Source: a virus. From it: DNA of 61,981 bases. The stretch spans positions 1-61,981 of IMG/VR virus record IMGVR_UViG_3300023116_000045; one strand, written 5' to 3'. A program made the translations under genes and the position numbers. The notes below the pieces were generated by a model. It saw only the letters and a program-made list of their open reading frames with translations, was not told the origin of the DNA and did no database searches. Below, in pieces: positions 21,197 through 28,274 of this stretch. Numbering within the stretch: the stretch's first letter is position 1; each line of letters opens with the position of its first letter.

Positions 21197-22117
21197 AGTA
21201 TCTCCAGTGATGTTGTGAATTAAAGTTTTCCAAGAGTGTGCGATGGTCTTCCAATTATATCTTTCAACGATATAATCAGAGATGTTTTTTGAGACTTGAT
21301 CATAATAAGGTCGTTCCTTGTCAAAAAAGTCAAGTGCCTTACAACATGTCTCAGTGAAGTTATTTAGAAAGTTTTCTGTGACCTCCCAACCCTTTGTTGT
21401 GTTCTTTCCCTCAATGGGAACCACACTGGCATGATCCTGACCAGCAACTTCTGCAAGTGCTCCAATGTTAGTAATGATTGGATAAGCACCACACCTCATT
21501 GCCTCACACATTGCCTGGCAGAATGTTTCCTCCCAAATGTTTGGATGAACAAAGAAAGCAGACTCCTGATAATGCTTGACCAGTTCATCCTGAGTCACAG
21601 CAGATGAATACTCAACACTTGGATTGAGTTTCAGTTCCTCATACAATTCAATGTAAGGATCATTCAATGGTCCATAAAGAGACATTGATGAGAAGATCTT
21701 AAACTTAGTGTCAGGATGTCTCTCAAGAATGCGAGGAATGATTTGTGATAACACTGCCAACCCTTTGTAAGGGATGGAGGTGTAAATCATTGTCTTTGTT
21801 TTATTCGCGGAGTGAGTGAAGATGTCATAAATGCCAACAGGAATGACAGTAATCTTATCCGCTGGAACATTGTGAAACTTCACAAACATTTCTTTGTTCC
21901 ACTCAGATGGTGAAACAATGTGATTCACCAAGTTGTGATCAAAGTTCAGAAACAGTGGTTGATCAAAAGCATGATGTGCCCACAGAATCTTATAAGGATG
22001 ATCTGATTTTCTCAACTCTTCTGGGAGATGAGAAACAAACACGTTGGGTGGGAATTGATAATGTTCTGCCAAACGAACATAACACTTTTCAGTTCCGCCT
22101 GTAATTGGTTCTGCCAT
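20321..22117 (-). CDS. GT4 glycosyltransferase fused to a cyanophage protein of unknown function
   Basis: 598 residues in one frame. Residues 1-307 are a GT-B/GT4 glycosyltransferase: GGTEKCY near the start, VSPSEWNKE, then KTMIYTSIPYKGL and the nucleotide-sugar signature FVHPNIWEETFCQAMCEAMRCG. The usual first strand of the N-terminal fold is almost absent. From about residue 308 (MTTDNSTALTYTP) the sequence becomes a charged, helical protein unrelated to glycosyltransferases, resembling stand-alone cyanophage proteins. An internal ATG at 21196 has TGGAG 6 bases upstream, so the second half may also be made alone. The enzyme probably glycosylates a virion protein or other local target. Confidence 0.75.
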   Translation of the reverse strand: MAEPITGGTEKCYVRLAEHYQFPPNVFVSHLPEELRKSDHPYKILWAHHAFDQPLFLNFDHNLVNHIVSPSEWNKEMFVKFHNVPADKITVIPVGIYDIFTHSANKTKTMIYTSIPYKGLAVLSQIIPRILERHPDTKFKIFSSMSLYGPLNDPYIELYEELKLNPSVEYSSAVTQDELVKHYQESAFFVHPNIWEETFCQAMCEAMRCGAYPIITNIGALAEVAGQDHASVVPIEGKNTTKGWEVTENFLNNFTETCCKALDFFDKERPYYDQVSKNISDYIVERYNWKTIAHSWKTLIHNITGDTMTTDNSTALTYTPINAQQAVNDEEYLRLAFDNVLRWDESDREMAQGRTNFQLEKFIGLNTHNISVSFEHILKERRGMATGYMYKLIEMKEKVREFEYKWNDKDKSKPIMWEQGGPGGGHQKLCWYDLDELSMTHYLKSSELEIRDRLHQMEHLDKMLDALIERNGGKIPDREQFLAENENYWDTRLAEQALDDLMAAQTGISGGNLQAMRRASGPSIVDGQNELKEGYLPMDKLLTQEGRLEFIQDLQSKVLKGYEKISGKDMGQGTLKAAEEQKQLGQSYFNAGQGFKEE

Positions 22118-22120
22118 GAT

Positions 22121-22768
22121 TTAATAAATGTGATAACCAGTGTGATTCAATTTAATTTCTCGGTCTAACCATGTGTCATAACCAACTTCTGTTGCTCTAC
22201 GGAAGAATGCTTTATCCTCCGAGAGAAAACCATCTCCAATTTTCATTTCAGCGAAGTAATGATAAGAGTTATTCATTTCACCTTCAGTGTGAGGATCCTC
22301 CGAGTGGTAATCCGATGGTGTGTATTTTAGACCAGGATAACGTTGTGCGATATCCGTAAAAACTCTGCGATGAATGAGAACAAATCCCATTCCGTTGCCA
22401 TCAATTTTGATTAAGTTTCTGTATCTTTTTTCTGGATAAGAGAAATTTACACAATATCTTGGTGGCAAGACTTTCATCGGATAAGCAGCAGATACAATGT
22501 GCACCTGATACGACAATAATTTTATCACATCCTGAGCATCAAAACCGATGTCACTGTCCAGAAAGAACAGATATTCAAAATCCGTGTTGTTGATAAAGAA
22601 GTTGGCAACTCTGGAGCGAGCGTGACCAATCAGAGAAGAATTAGAAAGCGTGAGAAGTCCATGTGGAATGTTGTTTCTTACAAATGCCTTTGCAAGATTG
22701 AACAAACCAACAGTGGTCTTCTCACTAATATTGCCTCCCCCACAAGGGAGACCAATCATCACACCCAT
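22121..22768 (-). CDS. GT-A-fold glycosyltransferase-like protein
   Basis: 215 residues starting MGVMIGLPCGGGNISEKT. FLDSDIGFD at about 67-75 supplies the DxD nucleotide-sugar and metal motif, and SLIGHARSRVANFFI before it fits the GT-A donor-site order. SAAYPMKVLPP and a C-terminal LDREIKLNHTGYHIY follow, as in small phage GT2-like proteins. Directly after kelch gene 3 and before the GT4 fusion, so the two enzymes may act in sequence. Confidence 0.75.
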   Translation of the reverse strand: MGVMIGLPCGGGNISEKTTVGLFNLAKAFVRNNIPHGLLTLSNSSLIGHARSRVANFFINNTDFEYLFFLDSDIGFDAQDVIKLLSYQVHIVSAAYPMKVLPPRYCVNFSYPEKRYRNLIKIDGNGMGFVLIHRRVFTDIAQRYPGLKYTPSDYHSEDPHTEGEMNNSYHYFAEMKIGDGFLSEDKAFFRRATEVGYDTWLDREIKLNHTGYHIY

Positions 22769-22782
22769 AATATCTGTTTTTG

Positions 22783-22792
22783 TTTATTATAA
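22783..22792 (-). repeat. post-kelch 10-mer TTATAATAAA, copy 3
   Basis: Third identical copy, between kelch gene 3 and the GT-A gene, 14 bases before the ATG at 22768. Confidence 0.6.
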
Positions 22793-22797
22793 CCTAC

Positions 22798-25755
22798 TTA
22801 TAAGACGTTGGAAGTATATGCTCCTGCATTGACTCTTCCACTTACTCCAATTACACCGTAACGTGTTCCACTCAAGGGTTCTGCAAATGTTGTTGTCTCT
22901 GTTACATAATCTAATTTGTCAACTGTTGACACAGAACCAGGAACACCACCAGCGAAATATGCTTTTGTAGCATTTCCTGTTGCTCCTATATTCCAACTAC
23001 TTCTGCTTAAAGATGCTCCAATTAGTTGAGTAGTGTCTGTTGAATAATTGATTTTATTGATGTCAGATAATCCAACATATGAACCAGTATAACGAAGTCC
23101 ACCACCATAATATCCTTGTGTGGCATTTCCTGCCATGGCACCAACATAACGAGTTCCATTCAATGCAGCACTTGGAGTTACTGAAGTTGTATCAGTGGAG
23201 AATATCAATTTGTCCACAGTGCTGAGTGGTACAGAGCCTGGTACTACACCTCCACACATATACATTGCAGAAGAACTTGCTCCAGCTCTTGGTGAATCAC
23301 GATTACCACTTAGAGCAGCACCAGGAACAGTAGCAGTGGTTTCATCTGAGAAAGTCAACTTCTGTGTTGTTGCGACAGGACCAGGAGCACCACCAGAGAA
23401 ATATGCAGCAAGTGAACTACTTGCTCCGCAGGAATTCTGAAGAGAAACTGGTGTATTAGCACCAGGAACAGGTGCTACATTTTCTGTTGCAAATGTTAAT
23501 TTATCTACTCTTGAGTGTCTGTAATAAGTGGGTGCAACATAACTAAGTCCCATAGCAATGTATCCAGCAGTGCTACTTGACCCAGAAGCACCAATGTAAC
23601 GGGCAATACTGAGTTGACCAGTGAATGGCAATCTAGTATCTGTTTCAAAATTATACTTACCAATTGAACTGAGGGGTGATGTTGATCCAGGACCACTTCC
23701 TCCAGCCATGTATCCAAAATTAGGAATCCCTGAAGTTGAAAGTGACTGGTTCAGTGTTGGAGTTTCTTGTGGTCTGAATATTGTTCTGTTTTGTTCACGA
23801 CCAGAAGCCGCAGAGTTTGAAAAATAAGGGAAACACATGTCAGAAGTGTTTCTGTAGAAAGTGTCACTCGCAAAGGACATTTTATCAATTGACGAGAAAC
23901 CAGTTGTACTTGGTGCAATGTTCCCACCAAAACAATAACCTGTGGTTTGGTTTCCTGTTCCAGTAAAATATGCAATATTTGTTTGTGTTCTGTCTGCTGT
24001 TGTCTGTCTTTGAGTTGTCTCACTTGCATAAGTGAGTTTGTCTGTGGAAGAATAGTTGGGACCTGGACCATCTCCTGCAACAATGTATCCTGCAGTCTGA
24101 TCACCCAAAGAACCTGGTTGGGTTCTGGGAACACTCAGGTTTGCACCAGGAACTCTTACAGAACTTTCAGTGGAGAAAGTGAATTTATCAACAGTAGAAT
24201 AAATTGTGGGTCCTGGAGTAACGCCACCACAAGCATAAGCAGCAGTTGAATCGGAAACACCAGCCTTGAAACCAGCAGCGATTGAGAGGTTATTTGTGAG
24301 CAATTCAGACGTGTCTGTCGCTAAATCAACACTTATGCAGTTGTTAGTATATGCACCAGGTTTTGATCCACCCAACACATAACCTGTTTTATCTGAAGCT
24401 GCTCCACTGCCAACAGATTGTGGTTGAGCCATCTTAGCTGGAATGTTGGCACTTGTTTCTGTGGCATAATTGAGTTTGATGATATCACTCAATGGTCCGA
24501 TTCCACCCACAAAATAACCAAATTGATTATTTGAGAATGGAGTCTTTCCATTTGCTGCTGGAGTTGAGAGTGTAATGTCAGCACTGGGGATTCTTGATGC
24601 TGAGTCATTAGAAAATTGGATTCTGGTAACCCCAGTGTCATGTCCACCTGGTGATGAGCGATATCCGTTCTGACAATATCCGTGTACTGGTCCGTGTTTT
24701 TGACTTGGATTGTGTTGTGAGAAATCATCAAAATATGATGGAATTGTTCTTGACTGACCTTTTGGAGTAACAGCAGAATAATTGTATCTTGTGGCAGTCA
24801 GGTTCGCACCAGGAACATTTGTTTTGGTGTCATCCGCTGCATTAATCGTACACATCGTGTTGATGGCAGCTCCAGAACCTTTTCCTCCTGCAAAATAAGC
24901 AAGAGATGAAGTAGCTGCTCCACCATTATACTGCAGTGAAGCAGGCAGTGAGTTTGCTGAGGGAAGAGTGGGAGCAGCACCAGGAGTTTCGGTGGAAAAA
25001 GTGAATTTATTGACTGTGCTGTAAAATATTGGTCCTGGTTCGACACCACCACTTATATAACCGATTGTGTCCGTTGAAGCTCCAGTTACACCACCCCTTG
25101 AACCAGGGAAGGTGGAAGGAATTGCTGTTGTCGTATCCGTTGCAAAAACAGTCTTTTCAGCACTGTTAACATAACCACTACCATCATATCCATTCGTGAC
25201 GTAACCAGCATCTTGAGTCGCAAGTGCTCCATGAATGTTTCTTTGAGTGATCAGGTTAGCACTTGGAAAACGGAAACTGGTGTCAGTACCAAAGATGATC
25301 TTATCAACAACACTGACATAACTACTTCCATTATATCCACCAGTGGAGTATCCATGAGTGTCGTTTCCAAATCCTCTAGCATCTTGAATAACTGAGGTTA
25401 AGTTTAGACCTGGAGTTTTGGCAATAGTTTCAATTGAATAAAGAAGTTTGTCGCACGATGAAATCAGAGGAGTTCTTCCACCAATATAATATCCTGCTTT
25501 ATTTGAACTTACAGATCCATGTGTCGATCTGACACCTGTCAAATCTGCAGAGGGAAGTAATGCTGTTGTATCATCAGTAAAATTACACTTATCAATACTA
25601 CTTATTTCTGATGGAGTTGTTCCACCAGCAAAATAACCAGCATTTGGAGTTGTAGCAAAGTTAGCTGCAAATGCTGTTCGAGGATCAACCCAAGATCCTC
25701 TTGCAATTCTTTGATAGGCTCGTGATAACCCGAAAACGCCTCTTGTATCTGCCAT
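22798..25755 (-). CDS. giant kelch-like repeat protein 3 (985 residues)
   Basis: Begins MADTRGVFGL and ends SNVL like its paralogues. 18 repeats of GYxxGG ... DK(L/F/I)xFxTDT ... PxAxL type, in three sets of six; linkers near residues 335-370 (SYFDDFSQHNPSQKHG) and 650-690 (EQNRTIFRPQETPTLNQ). No late-promoter box is seen directly upstream, so it is probably transcribed from the fibre operon. The first gene of the kelch/tailoring module in transcription order. Confidence 0.75.
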   Translation of the reverse strand: MADTRGVFGLSRAYQRIARGSWVDPRTAFAANFATTPNAGYFAGGTTPSEISSIDKCNFTDDTTALLPSADLTGVRSTHGSVSSNKAGYYIGGRTPLISSCDKLLYSIETIAKTPGLNLTSVIQDARGFGNDTHGYSTGGYNGSSYVSVVDKIIFGTDTSFRFPSANLITQRNIHGALATQDAGYVTNGYDGSGYVNSAEKTVFATDTTTAIPSTFPGSRGGVTGASTDTIGYISGGVEPGPIFYSTVNKFTFSTETPGAAPTLPSANSLPASLQYNGGAATSSLAYFAGGKGSGAAINTMCTINAADDTKTNVPGANLTATRYNYSAVTPKGQSRTIPSYFDDFSQHNPSQKHGPVHGYCQNGYRSSPGGHDTGVTRIQFSNDSASRIPSADITLSTPAANGKTPFSNNQFGYFVGGIGPLSDIIKLNYATETSANIPAKMAQPQSVGSGAASDKTGYVLGGSKPGAYTNNCISVDLATDTSELLTNNLSIAAGFKAGVSDSTAAYACGGVTPGPTIYSTVDKFTFSTESSVRVPGANLSVPRTQPGSLGDQTAGYIVAGDGPGPNYSSTDKLTYASETTQRQTTADRTQTNIAYFTGTGNQTTGYCFGGNIAPSTTGFSSIDKMSFASDTFYRNTSDMCFPYFSNSAASGREQNRTIFRPQETPTLNQSLSTSGIPNFGYMAGGSGPGSTSPLSSIGKYNFETDTRLPFTGQLSIARYIGASGSSSTAGYIAMGLSYVAPTYYRHSRVDKLTFATENVAPVPGANTPVSLQNSCGASSSLAAYFSGGAPGPVATTQKLTFSDETTATVPGAALSGNRDSPRAGASSSAMYMCGGVVPGSVPLSTVDKLIFSTDTTSVTPSAALNGTRYVGAMAGNATQGYYGGGLRYTGSYVGLSDINKINYSTDTTQLIGASLSRSSWNIGATGNATKAYFAGGVPGSVSTVDKLDYVTETTTFAEPLSGTRYGVIGVSGRVNAGAYTSNVL

Positions 25756-25764
25756 CAGTCACAC

Positions 25765-26613
25765 CTACGAAGTAATTTGTTTGCCAGAGCACTGAACGGC
25801 AATCGTTTCTGGCTGCCCGACCTCCACTTTGATGATGTCGTTGACTCCCATTCTCTTTTGTTTATCCATAATCTCAACACTTCCGTATTTCGGAATGATC
25901 AAGTCTTCAACCAGATTCGTGGTTACAATTCCATTGGTAAGACTTACTGTGACTGGATAAGATCCATCATCAGTTCTGTTGACACAACGAATTGACTGAA
26001 TGACACTTGGATAAGTTGTGGAAGTGAAAACACCAACTGCGGATGTTGTTCCAAGTCCAACTGTGCTTACTCCAACACCAAAGTAATCTGTGCTTGTCTC
26101 TGCATCATAAGTGATAAAACCTTTCAGACCATCATCAACACCATTTCTGTCGTAATCTGTGCTTCTCAACAGAATTTTATCACTTGGTCCAAGAACTTGT
26201 GGTTGTTCCAACAATTCGATTCCAGTTCCTGGTGGCACTGGAATATTATAAGCGAAGTAACTGACCTGTCCTCCACCATAACCAGTGTCAAAGTCAAATG
26301 CTCCAATGACATTAATTTCAGTGGTTGCTGATGCAACGTTGGTCACAAAGATTGATGAAACGAGATATTGCTCTCCTGCTGTTGCTGGAAGTGTCAGAAC
26401 CGTGGTTCCAATTCCGATCGGTGTTACAGCAACCGTTGTTGTAATTCCTGTGTTAAAGTCACCTGACCCGCCTCCTCCAGAGACACCCGTCAGGTTTGAA
26501 CCATCACCATAAAACTCGTTAGCGGTAACCGAAGATGAGGCAGAAACATTTACCGTGTTGGTAATGTTCCTACTATTATCAATAACGGTTGTTCCCGAAA
26601 TCTGAATTGCCAT
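25765..26613 (-). CDS. tail-fibre-type structural protein
   Basis: 282 residues. The N-terminus MAIQISGTTVIDNSRNI and the ANEFYGDGSNLTGV segment are modules recurring in phage fibre proteins, and related (A)(T/F)xFxGxGSxL modules appear in two neighbouring genes. The C-terminal two thirds look like a beta-sandwich receptor or tip domain (DKILLRSTDYDRNGVDDG; VSLTNGIVTTNLVED). Late box at 26644-26652. Confidence 0.65.
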   Translation of the reverse strand: MAIQISGTTVIDNSRNITNTVNVSASSSVTANEFYGDGSNLTGVSGGGGSGDFNTGITTTVAVTPIGIGTTVLTLPATAGEQYLVSSIFVTNVASATTEINVIGAFDFDTGYGGGQVSYFAYNIPVPPGTGIELLEQPQVLGPSDKILLRSTDYDRNGVDDGLKGFITYDAETSTDYFGVGVSTVGLGTTSAVGVFTSTTYPSVIQSIRCVNRTDDGSYPVTVSLTNGIVTTNLVEDLIIPKYGSVEIMDKQKRMGVNDIIKVEVGQPETIAVQCSGKQITS

Positions 26614-26643
26614 CTTCGTGCTTCCACTCGGCGTTTACTTTTA

Positions 26644-26652
26644 GTTATTTAT
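26644..26652 (-). promoter_or_regulatory. late-promoter-like box ATAAATAAC
   Basis: 30 bases upstream of the ATG at 26613; flanking ACATAAATAACTAAAA is the same as at 11854-11862. Confidence 0.55.
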
Positions 26653-26654
26653 GT

Positions 26655-27695
26655 CTAACTTACGTTGAGAGTGGAAGTAACAAAGATGTCCGTGGTTGTT
26701 CTACAAACGTAGTAAAGTGCAGACTTGGCACTTGCGGTTGCTGTGATGGTTGGCGCAGTCCCATCAACAAACGACCAGTACGAGCCGAACGCGACGGTTC
26801 TTCCACCCGTTCCATCTTGAGTGATGAAAATTACACCAGACTGACCTGCTGTGATGTTGGAAGGATTGTTCAGTGTCAAACTTCCAGTCAGTGTCATTGA
26901 GAAGTTATTTGCTGTCCCAAGGTCAATTGCAAAACTTGCACTCTTGTTGCCTAAAGAACTGATGTTGGCAGATGCCTTACCTGTCAGTGCAAGGTGTGAT
27001 CCATTGAATGTGAGGTTTGATTCTCCATTCAAGTTGGTTCCAGAACCACCAGTGATGACTCTGTTGTCTGCATTGTTTGTCAGTGATGCAGAACCAGTTG
27101 CACCAGTGGTTCCTTGTGTTCCAAGGATACCTTGAATGCCCTGAGTACCTGTGGTTCCTTGGGTTCCAGTTCCACCTGTTGTACCTGTTGTTCCTTGAGT
27201 ACCAGTTGTACCTTGAATACCTTGAGTTCCTTGAATACCCTGAATGCCCTGAGTTCCTTGAGTGCCAGTGGTTCCTTGGGTTCCAGTTGTTCCTTGAGTG
27301 CCAGTAATTCCTTGAGTTCCTTGAGTGCCTTGGATACCCTGAATACCTTGAACACCCTGAAGTCCATTGACAGTGGTAGGATCTACCCAATCAATATCTG
27401 CTCCATCAGTCTTTAGAACATAACCACTGACACCTAAACTTCCACCAGCATCCTTGATACCACCATTGAACTGAGCAGCACCTGTAAAAGTAGAGCTGCC
27501 CTGAACATCAAGGTTATTTCTTGCAGTAACAATACCAATGGAGTCAATGTTAGTTACATCTTCATAAGTCAGAACACCAGCAACATTCAGGTTCCCACTG
27601 ATAGTACCAGAGGTTGCTGTAACAATACCAACGTTCATGTCGTTGGTGGCATTGATTGTTGTAACGAAACCTGCGAGTACTCTTGCTCTGGTCAT
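26655..27695 (-). CDS. collagen-like tail fibre protein
   Basis: 346 residues. N-terminal fibre repeats (GIVTATSGTISGNLNV; NLDVQGSSTFTG), then about 90 residues of Gly-X-Y triplets (GIQGTQGTTGTQG pattern) that should form a collagen-like triple helix. The triplets use Gln, Thr and Ile and contain no proline, so prolyl hydroxylation cannot stabilise this helix. The last 100 residues (SFAIDLGTANN ... ITQDGTG ... WSFVDGT) are paralogous to the end of the gene at 30747-32237, suggesting a shared tip domain. Confidence 0.75.
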   Translation of the reverse strand: MTRARVLAGFVTTINATNDMNVGIVTATSGTISGNLNVAGVLTYEDVTNIDSIGIVTARNNLDVQGSSTFTGAAQFNGGIKDAGGSLGVSGYVLKTDGADIDWVDPTTVNGLQGVQGIQGIQGTQGTQGITGTQGTTGTQGTTGTQGTQGIQGIQGTQGIQGTTGTQGTTGTTGGTGTQGTTGTQGIQGILGTQGTTGATGSASLTNNADNRVITGGSGTNLNGESNLTFNGSHLALTGKASANISSLGNKSASFAIDLGTANNFSMTLTGSLTLNNPSNITAGQSGVIFITQDGTGGRTVAFGSYWSFVDGTAPTITATASAKSALYYVCRTTTDIFVTSTLNVS

Positions 27696-27718
27696 CTTAC
27701 CTATCCTTTAGTGGTTTA

Positions 27719-28249
27719 TCAGGTGTAATCTGAAAGATTAGGCCAATTGGGAAGCAGTGTGGTTGTGTAACCAACAATCGAAGAAGTGCCAGCACCTGTG
27801 ACAAGACTCTGAAGTTGACCAACATCTACAGTAGCAGAAATCATTGCTTGTCTTTCTGCACAAACAGATCTTACTTCTGCTCTGAATGATGTAATACCAA
27901 CAGGAATTACTGCACCAGTTTCTGCATTTCTGGTGATGTACCAATCAGTACCATTAAGAATCGTCCAGGAATTATCCGTCTGTTGATTATTGAACAGAGT
28001 TTTCAGTCCTGTGGTTTTTGCTGCTCCAACTCCAACATCATCAAGAAGTTTTGGTTTGAGATTATTATCATCATCATAACCATCCCAAAACACAGTGTTG
28101 TATGATACAGGATCAGCAACCTCAGTAATCCCAATTGCTTCTTTCTCTGCCAAAGTTGTAAGATTCAACCAATTAGCAGGATACTGAGTTCCATCAGTTC
28201 CAGTAAATGGTCTTCCAACCACTAATTGTTTTCCGTCTAATACAAACAT
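27719..28249 (-). CDS. 176-residue tail-fibre-associated protein
   Basis: Begins MFVLDGKQLVVGRPFTG; the C-terminal half reads WYITRNAETGAVIPVGITSF then RAEVRSVCAERQAMI, a pattern common to small proteins encoded beside phage fibre genes, some of which are assembly chaperones or fibre tips. Which it is cannot be told here. Late box 16 bases upstream. Confidence 0.6.
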   Translation of the reverse strand: MFVLDGKQLVVGRPFTGTDGTQYPANWLNLTTLAEKEAIGITEVADPVSYNTVFWDGYDDDNNLKPKLLDDVGVGAAKTTGLKTLFNNQQTDNSWTILNGTDWYITRNAETGAVIPVGITSFRAEVRSVCAERQAMISATVDVGQLQSLVTGAGTSSIVGYTTTLLPNWPNLSDYT

Positions 28250-28265
28250 GGGAGGTATGTTTTTA

Positions 28266-28274
28266 GTTATTTAT
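28266..28274 (-). promoter_or_regulatory. late-promoter-like box ATAAATAAC
   Basis: At the end of the LamG/SPRY gene, 16 bases before the ATG at 28249. Confidence 0.55.

Noticed and set aside
27080-27367. Possible CRISPR or tandem-repeat array
   Set aside because: The periodicity is 9-18 bases of coding triplets in an intact gene, with no spacers.
26977-27416. Long alternative reading frames on both strands (SRNNWNPRN-like and LEYLEFLEYPE-like repeats)
   Set aside because: They are out-of-frame readings of the Gly-X-Y repeat in the collagen-like fibre gene; repetitive DNA keeps other frames open.
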